A stretch of 64,000 nucleotides of DNA from Fen-549 sp050011315 (GTDB lineage Bacteria > Actinomycetota > Thermoleophilia > Gaiellales > Gaiellaceae), in assembly GCA_050011315.1 (NCBI GenBank), contig JBEKJI010000004.1, forward strand, positions 124,001 through 188,000, given 5' to 3'. Below are positions 48,222-57,437 of this stretch, piece by piece. The notes beneath the pieces were generated by a model, which was not told the DNA's origin, did not search any database, and was given only the letters and a program-made list of their open reading frames with translations. How positions within the stretch are numbered: position 1 is the stretch's first letter; every line of letters begins with the position of its first letter. Made by a program: the position numbers and the translations under genes.

Positions 48222-50213
48222 GTGCGCTCTCGAATACTCGTCGCCCTCCGTTCCCCCAATCCCGCGCTTCTGCTGACTAGCGCCGTTGCGGTCTCATTGT
48301 TCGCAATTGCGTACGACAACGGCAGCTACGGTCTCCCAAGCCGAGGCACATTGGCGATCGCACTCTGGTGGGCGATCTCGATGAGCGTTGCGTTCGGCAT
48401 CGTCGAGCTCGGTCAGATGACGCGGCCGGCCAAGGTCATCGCCGGGCTGCTGGCCGCGCTTTGCCTGTGGACGCTGCTCTCCGTCGTCTGGGCGCCGAGC
48501 GCAGAGAACGCGTTCAACGAGTTCAACCGCGTCTCCCTGTTTCTGGCCGTCTTTCTGTTGATCTCCCTCGCCGCCCGTTATGGCAAAGTCGATCGCTGGG
48601 TTGACGGGTTGACGCTGGCCATCGTGGCGATCGCTCTCGTTGCGCTCACGAGCAGATTGTTCCCCGGGCTGTTTCCGGACCGAGGCATCTTCGCTTTCCT
48701 GCCCAAGTCGGCCATCCGCCTCAACTTCCCGCTCGGTTACTGGAACGGGCTCGCCACTCTCACGGCGCTTGGCATCCCGCTCGCGCTCCGCGTCGCGATC
48801 GGTGGCCGTAACTCGATCGTGCGCGGAATCGCTCTCGCCTCGCTACCGGTCGTGGCCTCCGTGATCTACCTCGCTTCGTCTCGCGGCGGAGCTCTCACGG
48901 CGTTCGTCGGCGTAGTCGTCTTCTTCGCGTTGAGCGAGCACCGCTGGAGCATCGGCGCTGCGCTGGTCGTTGGCGGACTTGGCAGTGCTGGAGCTATCGC
49001 TGTGCTGAGGATGCGCCATCAGCTCGTTGACGGGCCGCTCGGCACCGGCCTGGTCGAACGGCAAGGTCGAGCCGCCGCATTCCTGATCCTGCTCGTCTGC
49101 GCACTGACCGCCGCGGTTTACGCGCTCGGTAGCCGCTACCTACGAGATCGGATACGTCCAAGCCGCCGGCTCGGGCAAACGCTGGTCGCGTCGATCGCGC
49201 TCCTGCTCATCGTAGGAGTGATCGCAAGTCACCCGATTCGAAGGTTCGAACAGTTCAAGCGCCCTGCGCAAGCCAACACGGTGGGCCAGGGCTACTCAAC
49301 GAGCGAGCACTTCTTGAGCGGTTCCGGGAACGGGCGCTGGCAGATGTGGTCGGCGGCGCTAGATCAATGGCAGCAGCACCCGCTGGTCGGAAACGGAGCG
49401 GGCTCATACGCCGAGTGGTGGACCCGCCACGGCAGCATCGCGATCTCGGTCAAGGATGCGCATTCGCTCTATCTCGAGACTCTCGGCGAGCTCGGCCTGG
49501 TTGGTTTCTTGCTTCTCGCCCCGATCTTCGCCATAGGCGCGTTCGTAAGCGGACGAAGATGTCTCCGCGCGGGAGATGGACGAGTCACGCTGGCTGCACT
49601 GACGGCCGCGTTCGGCGCCTATACGGTCGAAGTCGCCATCGACTGGATGTGGGAGCTGACGGTGGTGAGCATCGTGGCCTGGGCAATCCTCGCGCTCGCT
49701 CTGAGCTCGCTGAAGCCGGTCGAGCAAAACCGAAAACCAAAGACCGAGCGCAGATCGCTCCGGCTCTTACGGGAGAGAGGCCCACTCGTCGCGACCGTGG
49801 TCGTCGCCTGGCTCTTGATCGCGGCGCAGACGATCCCACTCCTCGCCCAAACGGAGATCGAGAGAAGCCAGGCAGCGGTTACTCGCGGAGACGCGGCTGC
49901 AGCCGAGAACGCCGCCATGAAGGCTCGCCGGATCCAGCCCTGGGCGGCCAGCCCCGCGTTGCAGCTTGCGCTGGTGATGGAGCAGGAGGGGAAACTCGCG
50001 CAGGCAAGCGCCTGGATTCGCGAGGCGATCAAGCACAACAAGACGAATTGGAGCCTCTGGCTCGTCTCGACCCGCATCGACGTGAAACAAGGCGAAATCG
50101 GCAAGGCGAAGCAGAGCCTCAGCCGCGCGATCGAGCTCAATCCGCGCTCGTGGCGCATGATCCAGCTCGAGCGTACTTTGAACGAGAAAGCGCCAGCCGC
50201 TCCGCGCTCGTAA
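48222..50213 (+). CDS. O-antigen ligase/polymerase with TPR-like tail
   Basis: A 663-residue polytopic membrane protein of the Wzy_C (O-antigen ligase/polymerase) family. About 11 helices span residues 15-500. The large periplasmic loop and family motif VKDAHSLYLETLGELGLVG (about 412-430) are clear. After the last helix, residues 545-660 form a TPR-like helical repeat (QPWAASPALQLALVMEQEGK, SLSRAIELNPRSWRM), a common addition in this family. It probably ligates or polymerises surface glycan at the outer face. Start GTG 48222. It is transcribed towards the minus-strand exopolysaccharide operon. Confidence 0.86.
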   Translation: MRSRILVALRSPNPALLLTSAVAVSLFAIAYDNGSYGLPSRGTLAIALWWAISMSVAFGIVELGQMTRPAKVIAGLLAALCLWTLLSVVWAPSAENAFNEFNRVSLFLAVFLLISLAARYGKVDRWVDGLTLAIVAIALVALTSRLFPGLFPDRGIFAFLPKSAIRLNFPLGYWNGLATLTALGIPLALRVAIGGRNSIVRGIALASLPVVASVIYLASSRGGALTAFVGVVVFFALSEHRWSIGAALVVGGLGSAGAIAVLRMRHQLVDGPLGTGLVERQGRAAAFLILLVCALTAAVYALGSRYLRDRIRPSRRLGQTLVASIALLLIVGVIASHPIRRFEQFKRPAQANTVGQGYSTSEHFLSGSGNGRWQMWSAALDQWQQHPLVGNGAGSYAEWWTRHGSIAISVKDAHSLYLETLGELGLVGFLLLAPIFAIGAFVSGRRCLRAGDGRVTLAALTAAFGAYTVEVAIDWMWELTVVSIVAWAILALALSSLKPVEQNRKPKTERRSLRLLRERGPLVATVVVAWLLIAAQTIPLLAQTEIERSQAAVTRGDAAAAENAAMKARRIQPWAASPALQLALVMEQEGKLAQASAWIREAIKHNKTNWSLWLVSTRIDVKQGEIGKAKQSLSRAIELNPRSWRMIQLERTLNEKAPAAPRS

Positions 50214-50350
50214 GAATGGCTCGAGGTCTAGTGAGCGTCTTTCTTGGCGATGCCGTAGGGCGCTTTCATCTCCGCTACCGATGATCTCGCCCGGTGTAGC
50301 GTGGCTGACGTCGCGAAGACCCGGCAGGTCATTCTGAGCATAATAGGTTG

Positions 50351-51010
50351 GTGTTTAACGTGCGTTACGTCCGTCGCAGAGAGTACATCGTCTCGGCCGC
50401 GAGAGGGAAGAGCGTCCTAGATCTCGGATTCATCGGCGAGGTTGGAGGCTCCGACGACGAGCGGATTGCAGCGTTTCCACAGCAGCTTCATTACGAATTA
50501 GCACAAGTTGGAGACGAAGTTGTTGGCGTCGATTACTCGCGGGACATCGTTGCTCTACTGCAACAACGCTATCCTCATCTACGTCTCGTCGCATCTGACG
50601 TTTGCGAGTTGAGCCGCCATATCGATCGCCCGTTCGACGTCGTTGTGATGGGCGATTTGATCGAGCATCTCGACAATCCCGGCCTTGCACTTGATGCGAT
50701 TCGACCATTCGTCGGTCGGGTGCTCATCGTCTCCTGCCCGAACGCTTTAGGGTTGCCGAATTACGTTCGTTTCGTTCTCGGGCGGTTTCGTGAAGGCTCA
50801 GATCACGTATTGAGTTTCAACAGGTTTACGCTGGAGCATCTCCTTACGCGTCACGGTTACACGGTGGTCGAGGTAATGACCTGCCTCGATAGATCGCCGT
50901 CCTCATGGTTTAGGCGTTGTTGGTACCGCCCATTCTTGATCGTTCTGCGTCTGTTCCCTGCCGTCGGCGGTACGTTGCTCCTCGTCGCTCGTCCGACGAG
51001 TAGATGCTAG
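50351..51010 (+). CDS. Class I SAM-dependent methyltransferase
   Basis: A 219-residue methyltransferase. Motif I is degenerate but recognisable (KSVLDLGFIGE; usually DxGxGxG); VVGVDYSRD follows as the acidic ribose-binding strand, then LVASDVCEL, and FDVVVMGDLIEHLDNP as the post-motif with EHL, typical of Methyltransf_11/23 enzymes acting on sugars or lipids. The coding sequence is noticeably less GC-rich than neighbours (for example around 50490-50580), hinting at transfer. Start is uncertain between TTG 50348, GTG 50351 and GTG 50360. It is between the ligase and epimerase genes, suggesting a glycan-modifying role. Confidence 0.78.
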   Translation: MFNVRYVRRREYIVSAARGKSVLDLGFIGEVGGSDDERIAAFPQQLHYELAQVGDEVVGVDYSRDIVALLQQRYPHLRLVASDVCELSRHIDRPFDVVVMGDLIEHLDNPGLALDAIRPFVGRVLIVSCPNALGLPNYVRFVLGRFREGSDHVLSFNRFTLEHLLTRHGYTVVEVMTCLDRSPSSWFRRCWYRPFLIVLRLFPAVGGTLLLVARPTSRC

Positions 51011-51256
51011 TGATAGCGAATGTTTTATCGAGAGATCCCCGCGTTATCGCGCCGCTCGTCAACGCGAAGATCCGAGAGCGTAACTAGATTTCGCGTATGC
51101 GCGACAGAAAAACTACGGCGGGCGTGCCAATTTCCAACGCAGGTCCCCACCGTACGTCGCTCGAGGCCACAATCATCGAGAGGATCGCCGCGCGGTCACA
51201 GAAGCCGAGGTTCTCATCAGTCGCTGTACTTGTGTGGCCGTCTTGAGGTCGGCCTG

Positions 51257-52351
51257 ATGACGATCGTTTACATCGTCGGCGCACGTCCGAACTTCGTGAA
51301 GATGGCGCCGGTTATTTCGGCCCTCAAGGAACGACTCCCCATCGAGCGGCACGTGATCGTACACACGGGCCAGCACTACGACCGTGAGATGTCGGAGATC
51401 TTCTTCGAGGAACTGAACGTGCCGGAACCCGCCTATCTCCTTGGGGTGGGCTCCGCAAGTCACGCCGTTCAGACGGCGCGCGTGATGGAGCGTCTCGAGC
51501 CGGTGTTGGAGAAGGAGCGCCCTGATCTCGTGATAGTCGCCGGCGACGTCAACTCGACGCTAGCGGCAGCCCTCACGACCGTAAAGCTCGGAATACCGCT
51601 TGCCCACGTCGAATCAGGCCTTCGCAACTTCGATCGCACGATGCCGGAAGAGATCAATCGCGTCGTGACTGACGAGCTCTCCGATCACCTCTTTGTCCAC
51701 TGCGAAGAGGCGGTCGAGAACCTCCGTGCCGAGGGAATCGCCGAGGATCGCATCCATTTCGTCGGCAACACGATGATCGACAGCCTTGTAGCGGTTGAGC
51801 CGCGCTTTCGCGCGGCGGCAACAGCCGAGCGGTTTGGCGTTGAGCCCGGGGAGTACCTCCTTGTTACGTTTCACCGACCAACTCTCGTCGATGGACCGCT
51901 CCTTCCGGTAGCCATGGAGCGCCTGCGCCATACCGCGCACGAGTTGCCAGTTGTGTTCCCCGTACATCCGCGAACGCGCAAGATGCTCGGCGGATTCGAG
52001 TCGAGCCAAGGCATCCTGCTCACTAAACCGCTCGGCTACATCGATTTCCTCTCGCTCGAAGCCGACGCGGCAGCTGTTCTCACGGATTCCGGAGGAGTCC
52101 AGGAGGAAACTACGTTCCTCGGCATTCCCTGTTTCACTCTTCGGGAGAGCACCGAGCGCCCTGTGACCATCCATTCGGGGACGAATAGACTCCTTGGGCT
52201 CGACCTCGAGCGCATCGACGAGATCGTTCCCGCCCTCGCTGCCGGCGCGGCATCACGTCCTCTACCGAAGCACTGGGACGGAAGAGCAGCCGAACGCCTG
52301 GCCAACGTCCTCGCCCCTGTTCTCTCGGACGTGCACCGTGCCTCCGGTTGA
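51257..52351 (+). CDS. wecB: UDP-N-acetylglucosamine 2-epimerase (non-hydrolysing)
   Basis: A 364-residue enzyme making UDP-ManNAc from UDP-GlcNAc, a precursor of surface polysaccharides. Motifs include VGARPNFVKMAPVISALKE, IVHTGQHYDREMSEIFFEEL, HVESGLRNFDRTMPEEINRV and VLTDSGGVQEETTFLGIPCF; all catalytic Asp, Glu and His positions of the family are present. ATG 51257 is chosen because homology starts there (GAGG lies upstream); the frame runs open 79 codons further upstream without family similarity. ManNAc fits the WecG/TagA/CpsF transferase encoded in the convergent operon, which uses UDP-ManNAc in several systems. Confidence 0.93.
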   Translation: MTIVYIVGARPNFVKMAPVISALKERLPIERHVIVHTGQHYDREMSEIFFEELNVPEPAYLLGVGSASHAVQTARVMERLEPVLEKERPDLVIVAGDVNSTLAAALTTVKLGIPLAHVESGLRNFDRTMPEEINRVVTDELSDHLFVHCEEAVENLRAEGIAEDRIHFVGNTMIDSLVAVEPRFRAAATAERFGVEPGEYLLVTFHRPTLVDGPLLPVAMERLRHTAHELPVVFPVHPRTRKMLGGFESSQGILLTKPLGYIDFLSLEADAAAVLTDSGGVQEETTFLGIPCFTLRESTERPVTIHSGTNRLLGLDLERIDEIVPALAAGAASRPLPKHWDGRAAERLANVLAPVLSDVHRASG

Positions 52352-52363
52352 GACACTCCCCCG

Positions 52364-53545
52364 TTACTCCTGTCGCGACGCGGATGAGTTGAGCTTTCCG
52401 ACGCCGGCGAGGGCCGACTCGACTCCGTCTGCGAAATTGCTGACCATCGCCGAGAGCGAGTAATGCTTCGCGCTTTCGGCACAGCCGGCCTCGAGATGGG
52501 CTCGGCGCGACCGATCGTCGAGCAGATCGAGAACCTTCCCGGCGAATGAGCTCACATCGTCGGGCGTCACCACGGAGTTCGTCTCCGCCTCGAGGTGCTC
52601 GAATTCCGGCGATTGCCAGGGCCAGTCCGTAGTAACGATCGGAATCCTGAGCGCGAACGAATCCACCGCGACGAGCCCGACGCTGCCCGGCATCAGCAGC
52701 AACTCGCTGACGCTCGCAAGCAGCGCTTCCTTGCGAGCATCGGCCCGGCCAACGTAGTGAAGCCAGGGCGAGCTTGCCGCGGCTTGCTCGACCAGCTCAC
52801 GCTGCACGCCGTCGCCGGCGAGGATGAGACGGAAATCGCTGCGCTTCGCTGCCACTTGCGCGCAGGACTCGAACAGGAACTCGAGCCGCTTGTGCTTGTC
52901 CAGCGCACCGACGAACAGGCAGGTCGCGCCTTCTACGAGCCCCAACTCTTCGCGAAGCGACGCTTTATCGGTTTCGCCGACCGCGGCCGCGGCCGTCTCG
53001 AGCCCTGAGGTATCGACCGAGTTCTGCACGACCGTGATCCGATCGCGAGGGAAGCCGTTCCCGGCGACGTAGTCGGCGCCTCCCTCGGTGTAGGCAAAGA
53101 ACCAACAGCTCCGCCCGACGAGCCAGCGCTTGACGAGCCTTGCGATCCTCCCGCGCTTCCGGCGCGTGCGCCAGGCGATGTTGTCGGTGCCAAGCCCCCA
53201 CAACGCGACCGGCGGCCCGCCGAAGCGCTGGCGAAGGACGAGCGCATAGGTCTCGAGGTGCTTGAGCGCCTCTTCGACAATGATCAGATCGTGCTGCCGC
53301 GGCTGCTTCCCGAGCGTTTGCCAGGAGAGGTAAGCGCCACCGAGCTTCAGCCGGCGAGTGGGCGTATACACGAACAAGGAGTCGGATACTACGGCCTCGT
53401 TCCGCGCCGCCTGAACAGCGGTCGGAGTTCCGGCTAGAACGGTTAGCGCAATCCCACGAGCGGCCAACTCATCCATTAGTTTTATGTAGAACGGTCGCCG
53501 GTATTCCGGGATCCACTCGTAGATGATCAAGACACGCGAATTCAT
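52364..53545 (-). CDS. GT4 glycosyltransferase (terminal gene of EPS operon)
   Basis: A 393-residue glycosyltransferase of GT-B fold. NSRVLIIYEWIPEYRRPFYI starts the N-terminal Rossmann-like half; CLFVGALDKHKRLEFLFESC is the donor-side strand; LLLMPGSVGLVAVDSFALRI lies where GT4 enzymes hold their E-x7-E segment, though the usual first Glu is replaced by Gly. The start is uncertain. ATG 53665 overlaps the flippase stop (TAATG), which would add 40 residues of unrelated Arg/Glu-rich sequence; ATG 53545 is where family similarity begins and is used here. It converges on wecB with only 12 bp between stops. Confidence 0.85.
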   Translation of the reverse strand: MNSRVLIIYEWIPEYRRPFYIKLMDELAARGIALTVLAGTPTAVQAARNEAVVSDSLFVYTPTRRLKLGGAYLSWQTLGKQPRQHDLIIVEEALKHLETYALVLRQRFGGPPVALWGLGTDNIAWRTRRKRGRIARLVKRWLVGRSCWFFAYTEGGADYVAGNGFPRDRITVVQNSVDTSGLETAAAAVGETDKASLREELGLVEGATCLFVGALDKHKRLEFLFESCAQVAAKRSDFRLILAGDGVQRELVEQAAASSPWLHYVGRADARKEALLASVSELLLMPGSVGLVAVDSFALRIPIVTTDWPWQSPEFEHLEAETNSVVTPDDVSSFAGKVLDLLDDRSRRAHLEAGCAESAKHYSLSAMVSNFADGVESALAGVGKLNSSASRQE

Positions 53546-53664
53546 GTTTGTGTGTCTCTCGACGATCTCATATTCGCTCTCGTTTTCGCGCTCTCGACCT
53601 TTCGCGTCTCGCTTAAACTCGGTAGCTAGTCGTTGGGCTCGGCGATCAGAGTGAAGTAGCTTCA

Positions 53665-55290
53665 TTACGATACGAACGCTCGCAAGCGAGAAGGAACCCA
53701 GCGCTCGATCGCCTCGGGGCCTAGGCGTCTCCAGAAGATTTCGCTAGCCGGATACCACGAGCGCCCGAGAAGAACAACACCGCAAACCGCAACCGTAACC
53801 ATGAGCTCGGCCGTGACCTGAACGACGATACCGACTCCGGCAAGGACGCGCGCGCACGCGAGAGCGATTCCAAACGCGCCGATAGAGACCAGGACTTGGA
53901 CAAAGTGACTGCGACGCAAGAGTCGGGAATCTACAATGCCGCGACTCGCGAACGGTGAGAGCGTTATCGCGTAGGTGATCCATTGGGCGATCGCCACTCC
54001 GATGAGTAGCTCGCTCAGTCCGAGGCCCGCGAGCTCTTTCACCGCAAGCGCGATGCAGAGCATCACCAGAAACGCGATCAGGCGCAGGGTGGCAAGCCAT
54101 ATCCAACCCAACGCCTCCGCCGCGTTGGTCAAGAGCTCGGTGGGGAGCGCTCCACAGGCGATGAGGACGCACAGTTGGAGGAACGGTGTTGCTCCGTGCC
54201 AGCGCGAGCCCAGCAGGAAATCGATTGCCACCGACGCTGCTCCGCCGCCGATCGCGAGTAAAGGCCAGGAAAACCCGGTTGCAAGTACGATTGCCTCGCT
54301 GATCAGCGCCGAAGTACGCCTGGCGTCGTTCCGGACACGACCGTAGAGCGGAAACAGGACCTTCGTGACGCTTGCCGACAGGTAGGTGAGCGGCAGATTC
54401 ACCGTTATGTTTGCGCGCGAGTAGAGACCAAGCGTGGATGCGCCGAAACTCCGGCCGGCAACCCAGCTCGGAAGCGTGTTGGCGACGTAAGTGCCTAGGT
54501 GTAACGCGCTGAGTTGACTGCCGTAGGTGAAGAGCTCGCGCCCCTCGGCGCGATCGTAACCGATACTGATATCTCGCTGTACTAACGCGACGGCCCAGAA
54601 AAATAGGGTGACGGCGGCAATAACCTGACCGATCACGAGCGCGAAAGCCGAATGCAAGAAGACGGCGAGGAGGACGCTGAATGCAAGACCGGCGACCTGG
54701 GTCGCTGTTTCAACCAGCGCGGCAACGCCGAAACGCAAGCGACGGCGAAGGAGCGCGAGCGGAACATTCGCGAGCGAAACGAAGAAGAGGGAGAAAGCGA
54801 GCACGCGAACGAGCCGGATCGCCGAATGAATACGCCAAGCATCGGCCCAGGGTACGGCGAGAAACCAAAGCGCGACGAGTACCAGCGTTCCGATCCCAAT
54901 GGAGAGGGTGAATGCACTCCCTGCGGTTTTGGGCCCTAGTTCCGAGCGCCGGAGTATTCCGAGGCCGATGGTCGAGATCGTGAAGTAGCCGGCAAGCCCG
55001 ATAGCCGCCTGGGCGGCAGCATAGGCTCCGAACTCGGTCGGAGCGATCAAGCGAGCGGTCGCCATCGTGGAGGCGATCTGCGCAGCGACCAGTACGACGG
55101 TACCCACAGAGTTCCACGCAAAGCCGGAAACAGCGCTTACGGTCAGCGAGGTCGCCGTTACGTTCTCGGTACTCGTTTCTAACGGATAGTCGTGTCGGAT
55201 CCGGTTTTTTTGTCTTCTAGTAGACAGGAGACCGCCCGGTCGCTTTCCGCAGGATGAGTCGGCCGTCAACCGCCAGGTCGTATATCGCAC
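53665..55290 (-). CDS. Wzx-like polysaccharide flippase
   Basis: A membrane protein of up to 541 residues with 12-14 helices, of the oligosaccharide flippase/MOP family. The start of similarity is SAVSGFAWNSVGTVVLVAAQ, then APTEFGAYAAAQAAIGLAGY, and the internal GLYSRANITVNLPLTYLSAS is characteristic. It would move lipid-linked repeat units across the membrane for the polymerases here. The translation start is unclear: the GTG at 55290 lies inside the upstream gene (74-bp overlap) and no nearer ATG or GTG precedes the conserved region; a TTG at 55269 is another option. The 3' end overlaps the next start candidate as TAATG. Confidence 0.85.
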   Translation of the reverse strand: MRYTTWRLTADSSCGKRPGGLLSTRRQKNRIRHDYPLETSTENVTATSLTVSAVSGFAWNSVGTVVLVAAQIASTMATARLIAPTEFGAYAAAQAAIGLAGYFTISTIGLGILRRSELGPKTAGSAFTLSIGIGTLVLVALWFLAVPWADAWRIHSAIRLVRVLAFSLFFVSLANVPLALLRRRLRFGVAALVETATQVAGLAFSVLLAVFLHSAFALVIGQVIAAVTLFFWAVALVQRDISIGYDRAEGRELFTYGSQLSALHLGTYVANTLPSWVAGRSFGASTLGLYSRANITVNLPLTYLSASVTKVLFPLYGRVRNDARRTSALISEAIVLATGFSWPLLAIGGGAASVAIDFLLGSRWHGATPFLQLCVLIACGALPTELLTNAAEALGWIWLATLRLIAFLVMLCIALAVKELAGLGLSELLIGVAIAQWITYAITLSPFASRGIVDSRLLRRSHFVQVLVSIGAFGIALACARVLAGVGIVVQVTAELMVTVAVCGVVLLGRSWYPASEIFWRRLGPEAIERWVPSRLRAFVS

Positions 55291-56350
55291 GGTACTCGTC
55301 GATCGCCCGCTTCGGTTGGAAGCGATCGCGCACAGCGGCGACAGCCTCGGCTCTCACTTCTATCGGGTCGTTCGCGGCCGCATCGATCGCCTCAGCCCAT
55401 TGCTTCGCGTCGTGTAAAACGAGCCGCGCGTGAGGCACGGACCGGAGCCACTGGAAACCCAGCGTGTCGGCCCCTATGAGTGGGACCCCGGCGCCGAGCG
55501 ACTCGATGGCGACGTTCGAGAGGCCTTCATAGAGAGACGGGAGCAATGTCATGTTGCATGCATCCAAGAGAGCCGGGATATCGTCGCGCGCTCCGAGGTG
55601 ATGCACCCTATGCCGGGCCGGTACTCGCTCCCACGCGGCCGTCTCGATCCGTCGAGCACCGTCCGGATGCCCGACGTGGAGCATTTGAAGAGGAATGGCG
55701 ACTGCAGGAAGCGCTTCCGCGACCAGCTCGTGGTTCTTCGCGCCGCCGCAGTTACCGATCAGTCCGACCACGAACGCAGATGGGTCGATGCCGAGCTCGG
55801 CGCGGATCCGTCGGCCTTCTTCGGGAATCGACCGGCTAACGAGGTAGTCCATATCGACGAAGCCCTCCACGACCCTCGTGGGGTTCTTTGAGTACTGGAG
55901 CTCGGTCGAAGCCACCTCGTCGGATACCGACACCCAGACCACACCGAGGTGTCGCGTGAACGAGCTGCGGATCCGGCGCCGGAAACGAAGCGAGCCCGGA
56001 TAACAAAAGTGGCTACGTACTGTTCGAACAACACCTCTAACCGAAGGGCAGGAAACGGCGACCAGAGCGACGGCGTCGAAAGCGCTTTCCGCTCCAATGT
56101 GGACAACGTCGGGCTCAATCTGTCGCAGCACGCGACGCAGGGCGATCAATCCCCGCCGCGAACGCGCCGGCGGAAGCGTGAACACCGGATACCCGGCCGC
56201 CTCGAGAGTTCCGGCATATGGGTGCTCGCCATCGGCCATGCCGATAATCGTCAGTTCAATACCCGCGGCTTGCCACAGCTCGTACGAACAGGCGAACTGA
56301 CGTTCGGCACCGCTATGCAAGAGGCGAGCGAGAGTATGGGCGACTTTCAC
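55217..56350 (-). CDS. GT4 glycosyltransferase
   Basis: A 377-residue GT4 family enzyme. The N-terminal acceptor domain starts MKVAHTLARLLHSGAERQFA; the donor domain has FVVGLIGNCGGAKNHELVAE and LLPSLYEGLSNVAIESLGAG, the E-x7-E motif (Glu in YEG and IES). It is a retaining enzyme using a nucleotide sugar and lipid-linked acceptor. The start is GTG 56350; the 229-bp gap upstream is AT-richer and may hold an internal promoter. The downstream flippase start region overlaps its 3' end. Confidence 0.9.
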   Translation of the reverse strand: MKVAHTLARLLHSGAERQFACSYELWQAAGIELTIIGMADGEHPYAGTLEAAGYPVFTLPPARSRRGLIALRRVLRQIEPDVVHIGAESAFDAVALVAVSCPSVRGVVRTVRSHFCYPGSLRFRRRIRSSFTRHLGVVWVSVSDEVASTELQYSKNPTRVVEGFVDMDYLVSRSIPEEGRRIRAELGIDPSAFVVGLIGNCGGAKNHELVAEALPAVAIPLQMLHVGHPDGARRIETAAWERVPARHRVHHLGARDDIPALLDACNMTLLPSLYEGLSNVAIESLGAGVPLIGADTLGFQWLRSVPHARLVLHDAKQWAEAIDAAANDPIEVRAEAVAAVRDRFQPKRAIDEYRAIYDLAVDGRLILRKATGRSPVY

Positions 56351-56579
56351 AGGGTTGAGCCTCGCGCTCGTTAACAGATCTCGCTATTGACATGGGCGAT
56401 TATCAATATCGGGAACATAGTTGTTGCTTATCGATACCGAAGTTCTCGGAGGTATTGTCGGAGTCGTTGGCTGCTTAAGAGGTGAGCGAATGTATCAGTG
56501 ATCGCTGACAGGCGGGTCGCGCCACCGCGTTTTGTATATCTCGCAGGGATTTCTAAGCCTCTGACGACAACCGTGTCAA

Positions 56580-57437
56580 TCATCGTCTAAGTCGCCTCAC
56601 CAAAGAGACGCCGGCAAGAGAAAGTGCGAACTTCAGGTATAGAGTGATCCAGAACAGCGGCCAGGCTCGTCCACCGTGTCGCCTCAGGTATCTAGCCATA
56701 GAGCGTGGCGGAAGCCCTTTGGGCCCGAGTAGCGATCGCCAGCGCGCCCGTGCGCCGAGCGCTGGATCTCTCCAGGTGCCGATATCGCTATTCCGCCGAC
56801 AAACTCCCGCCCGCCCAGGCGCAACGAGGATGGGTATTCCGAGCGCGCGCGCGCGCAAACCGTAGTCGAAATCGGCGGTGGCGTGGGCAAAACCGCCGTC
56901 GAACGTACCGACCGCATCGGCTGCCGCGCGCGTGACGAGGGCTAGGTTTCCGTTGAACGTTTCTGCCTCGACCGGCTCGTCGGCTGGCGGCACAAGGGCG
57001 AAACGTAACGGATGCCAGCCGATACGCCGAACGCCACCATAGGTCGGTTCATCGCTATCCGGATCATGGATGCGACCAACGACGATCCTCGCCGTGGTGC
57101 GCGGATCGCCTGCGATCCGCATTAGTCGAGCAAGCGCACCTGGCTCGAGCACGACGTCGTCGTTGAGCCAAACGAGAGCATCCGGATCGAGAGCGAGCGC
57201 TTCGGACTCCGCCCTGGCCATCGCCGCGGACCAGAATAGCGAGGCGCCTTCGCGTACGATTCGCACGCCGACGAACCGCGTCTCTACTTCCCTCGCGGTT
57301 CCATCACTCGAGCCGGCATCGACAAGCACAGCGTCGAGTACTACCGGCGAATTAACAACCTGATCGAAGTACGATTGGAGACACGTGAGCGTTTTCTCGC
57401 GGCGGTTGTGACTAGCGAGAATCGCTGTGATTCTCAC
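56580..57437 (-). CDS. GT2 glycosyltransferase
   Basis: A 285-residue GT-A fold transferase. ITAILASHNRREKTLTCLQS and DAVLVDAGSSDGTARE are the nucleotide-binding strands, ALVWLNDDVVLEPGALARLM holds the DxD-like metal site (NDD), and GGFAHATADFDYGLRAR supplies the catalytic Asp with the D-x-D-Y motif seen in rhamnosyl-transferase-like GT2 proteins. A C-terminal hydrophobic segment (LFWITLYLKFALSLAGVSLV) may associate with the membrane. The GTG start overlaps the upstream polymerase's stop (GTGA), implying coupling. Confidence 0.9.
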   Translation of the reverse strand: MRITAILASHNRREKTLTCLQSYFDQVVNSPVVLDAVLVDAGSSDGTAREVETRFVGVRIVREGASLFWSAAMARAESEALALDPDALVWLNDDVVLEPGALARLMRIAGDPRTTARIVVGRIHDPDSDEPTYGGVRRIGWHPLRFALVPPADEPVEAETFNGNLALVTRAAADAVGTFDGGFAHATADFDYGLRARALGIPILVAPGRAGVCRRNSDIGTWRDPALGARARWRSLLGPKGLPPRSMARYLRRHGGRAWPLFWITLYLKFALSLAGVSLVRRLRR

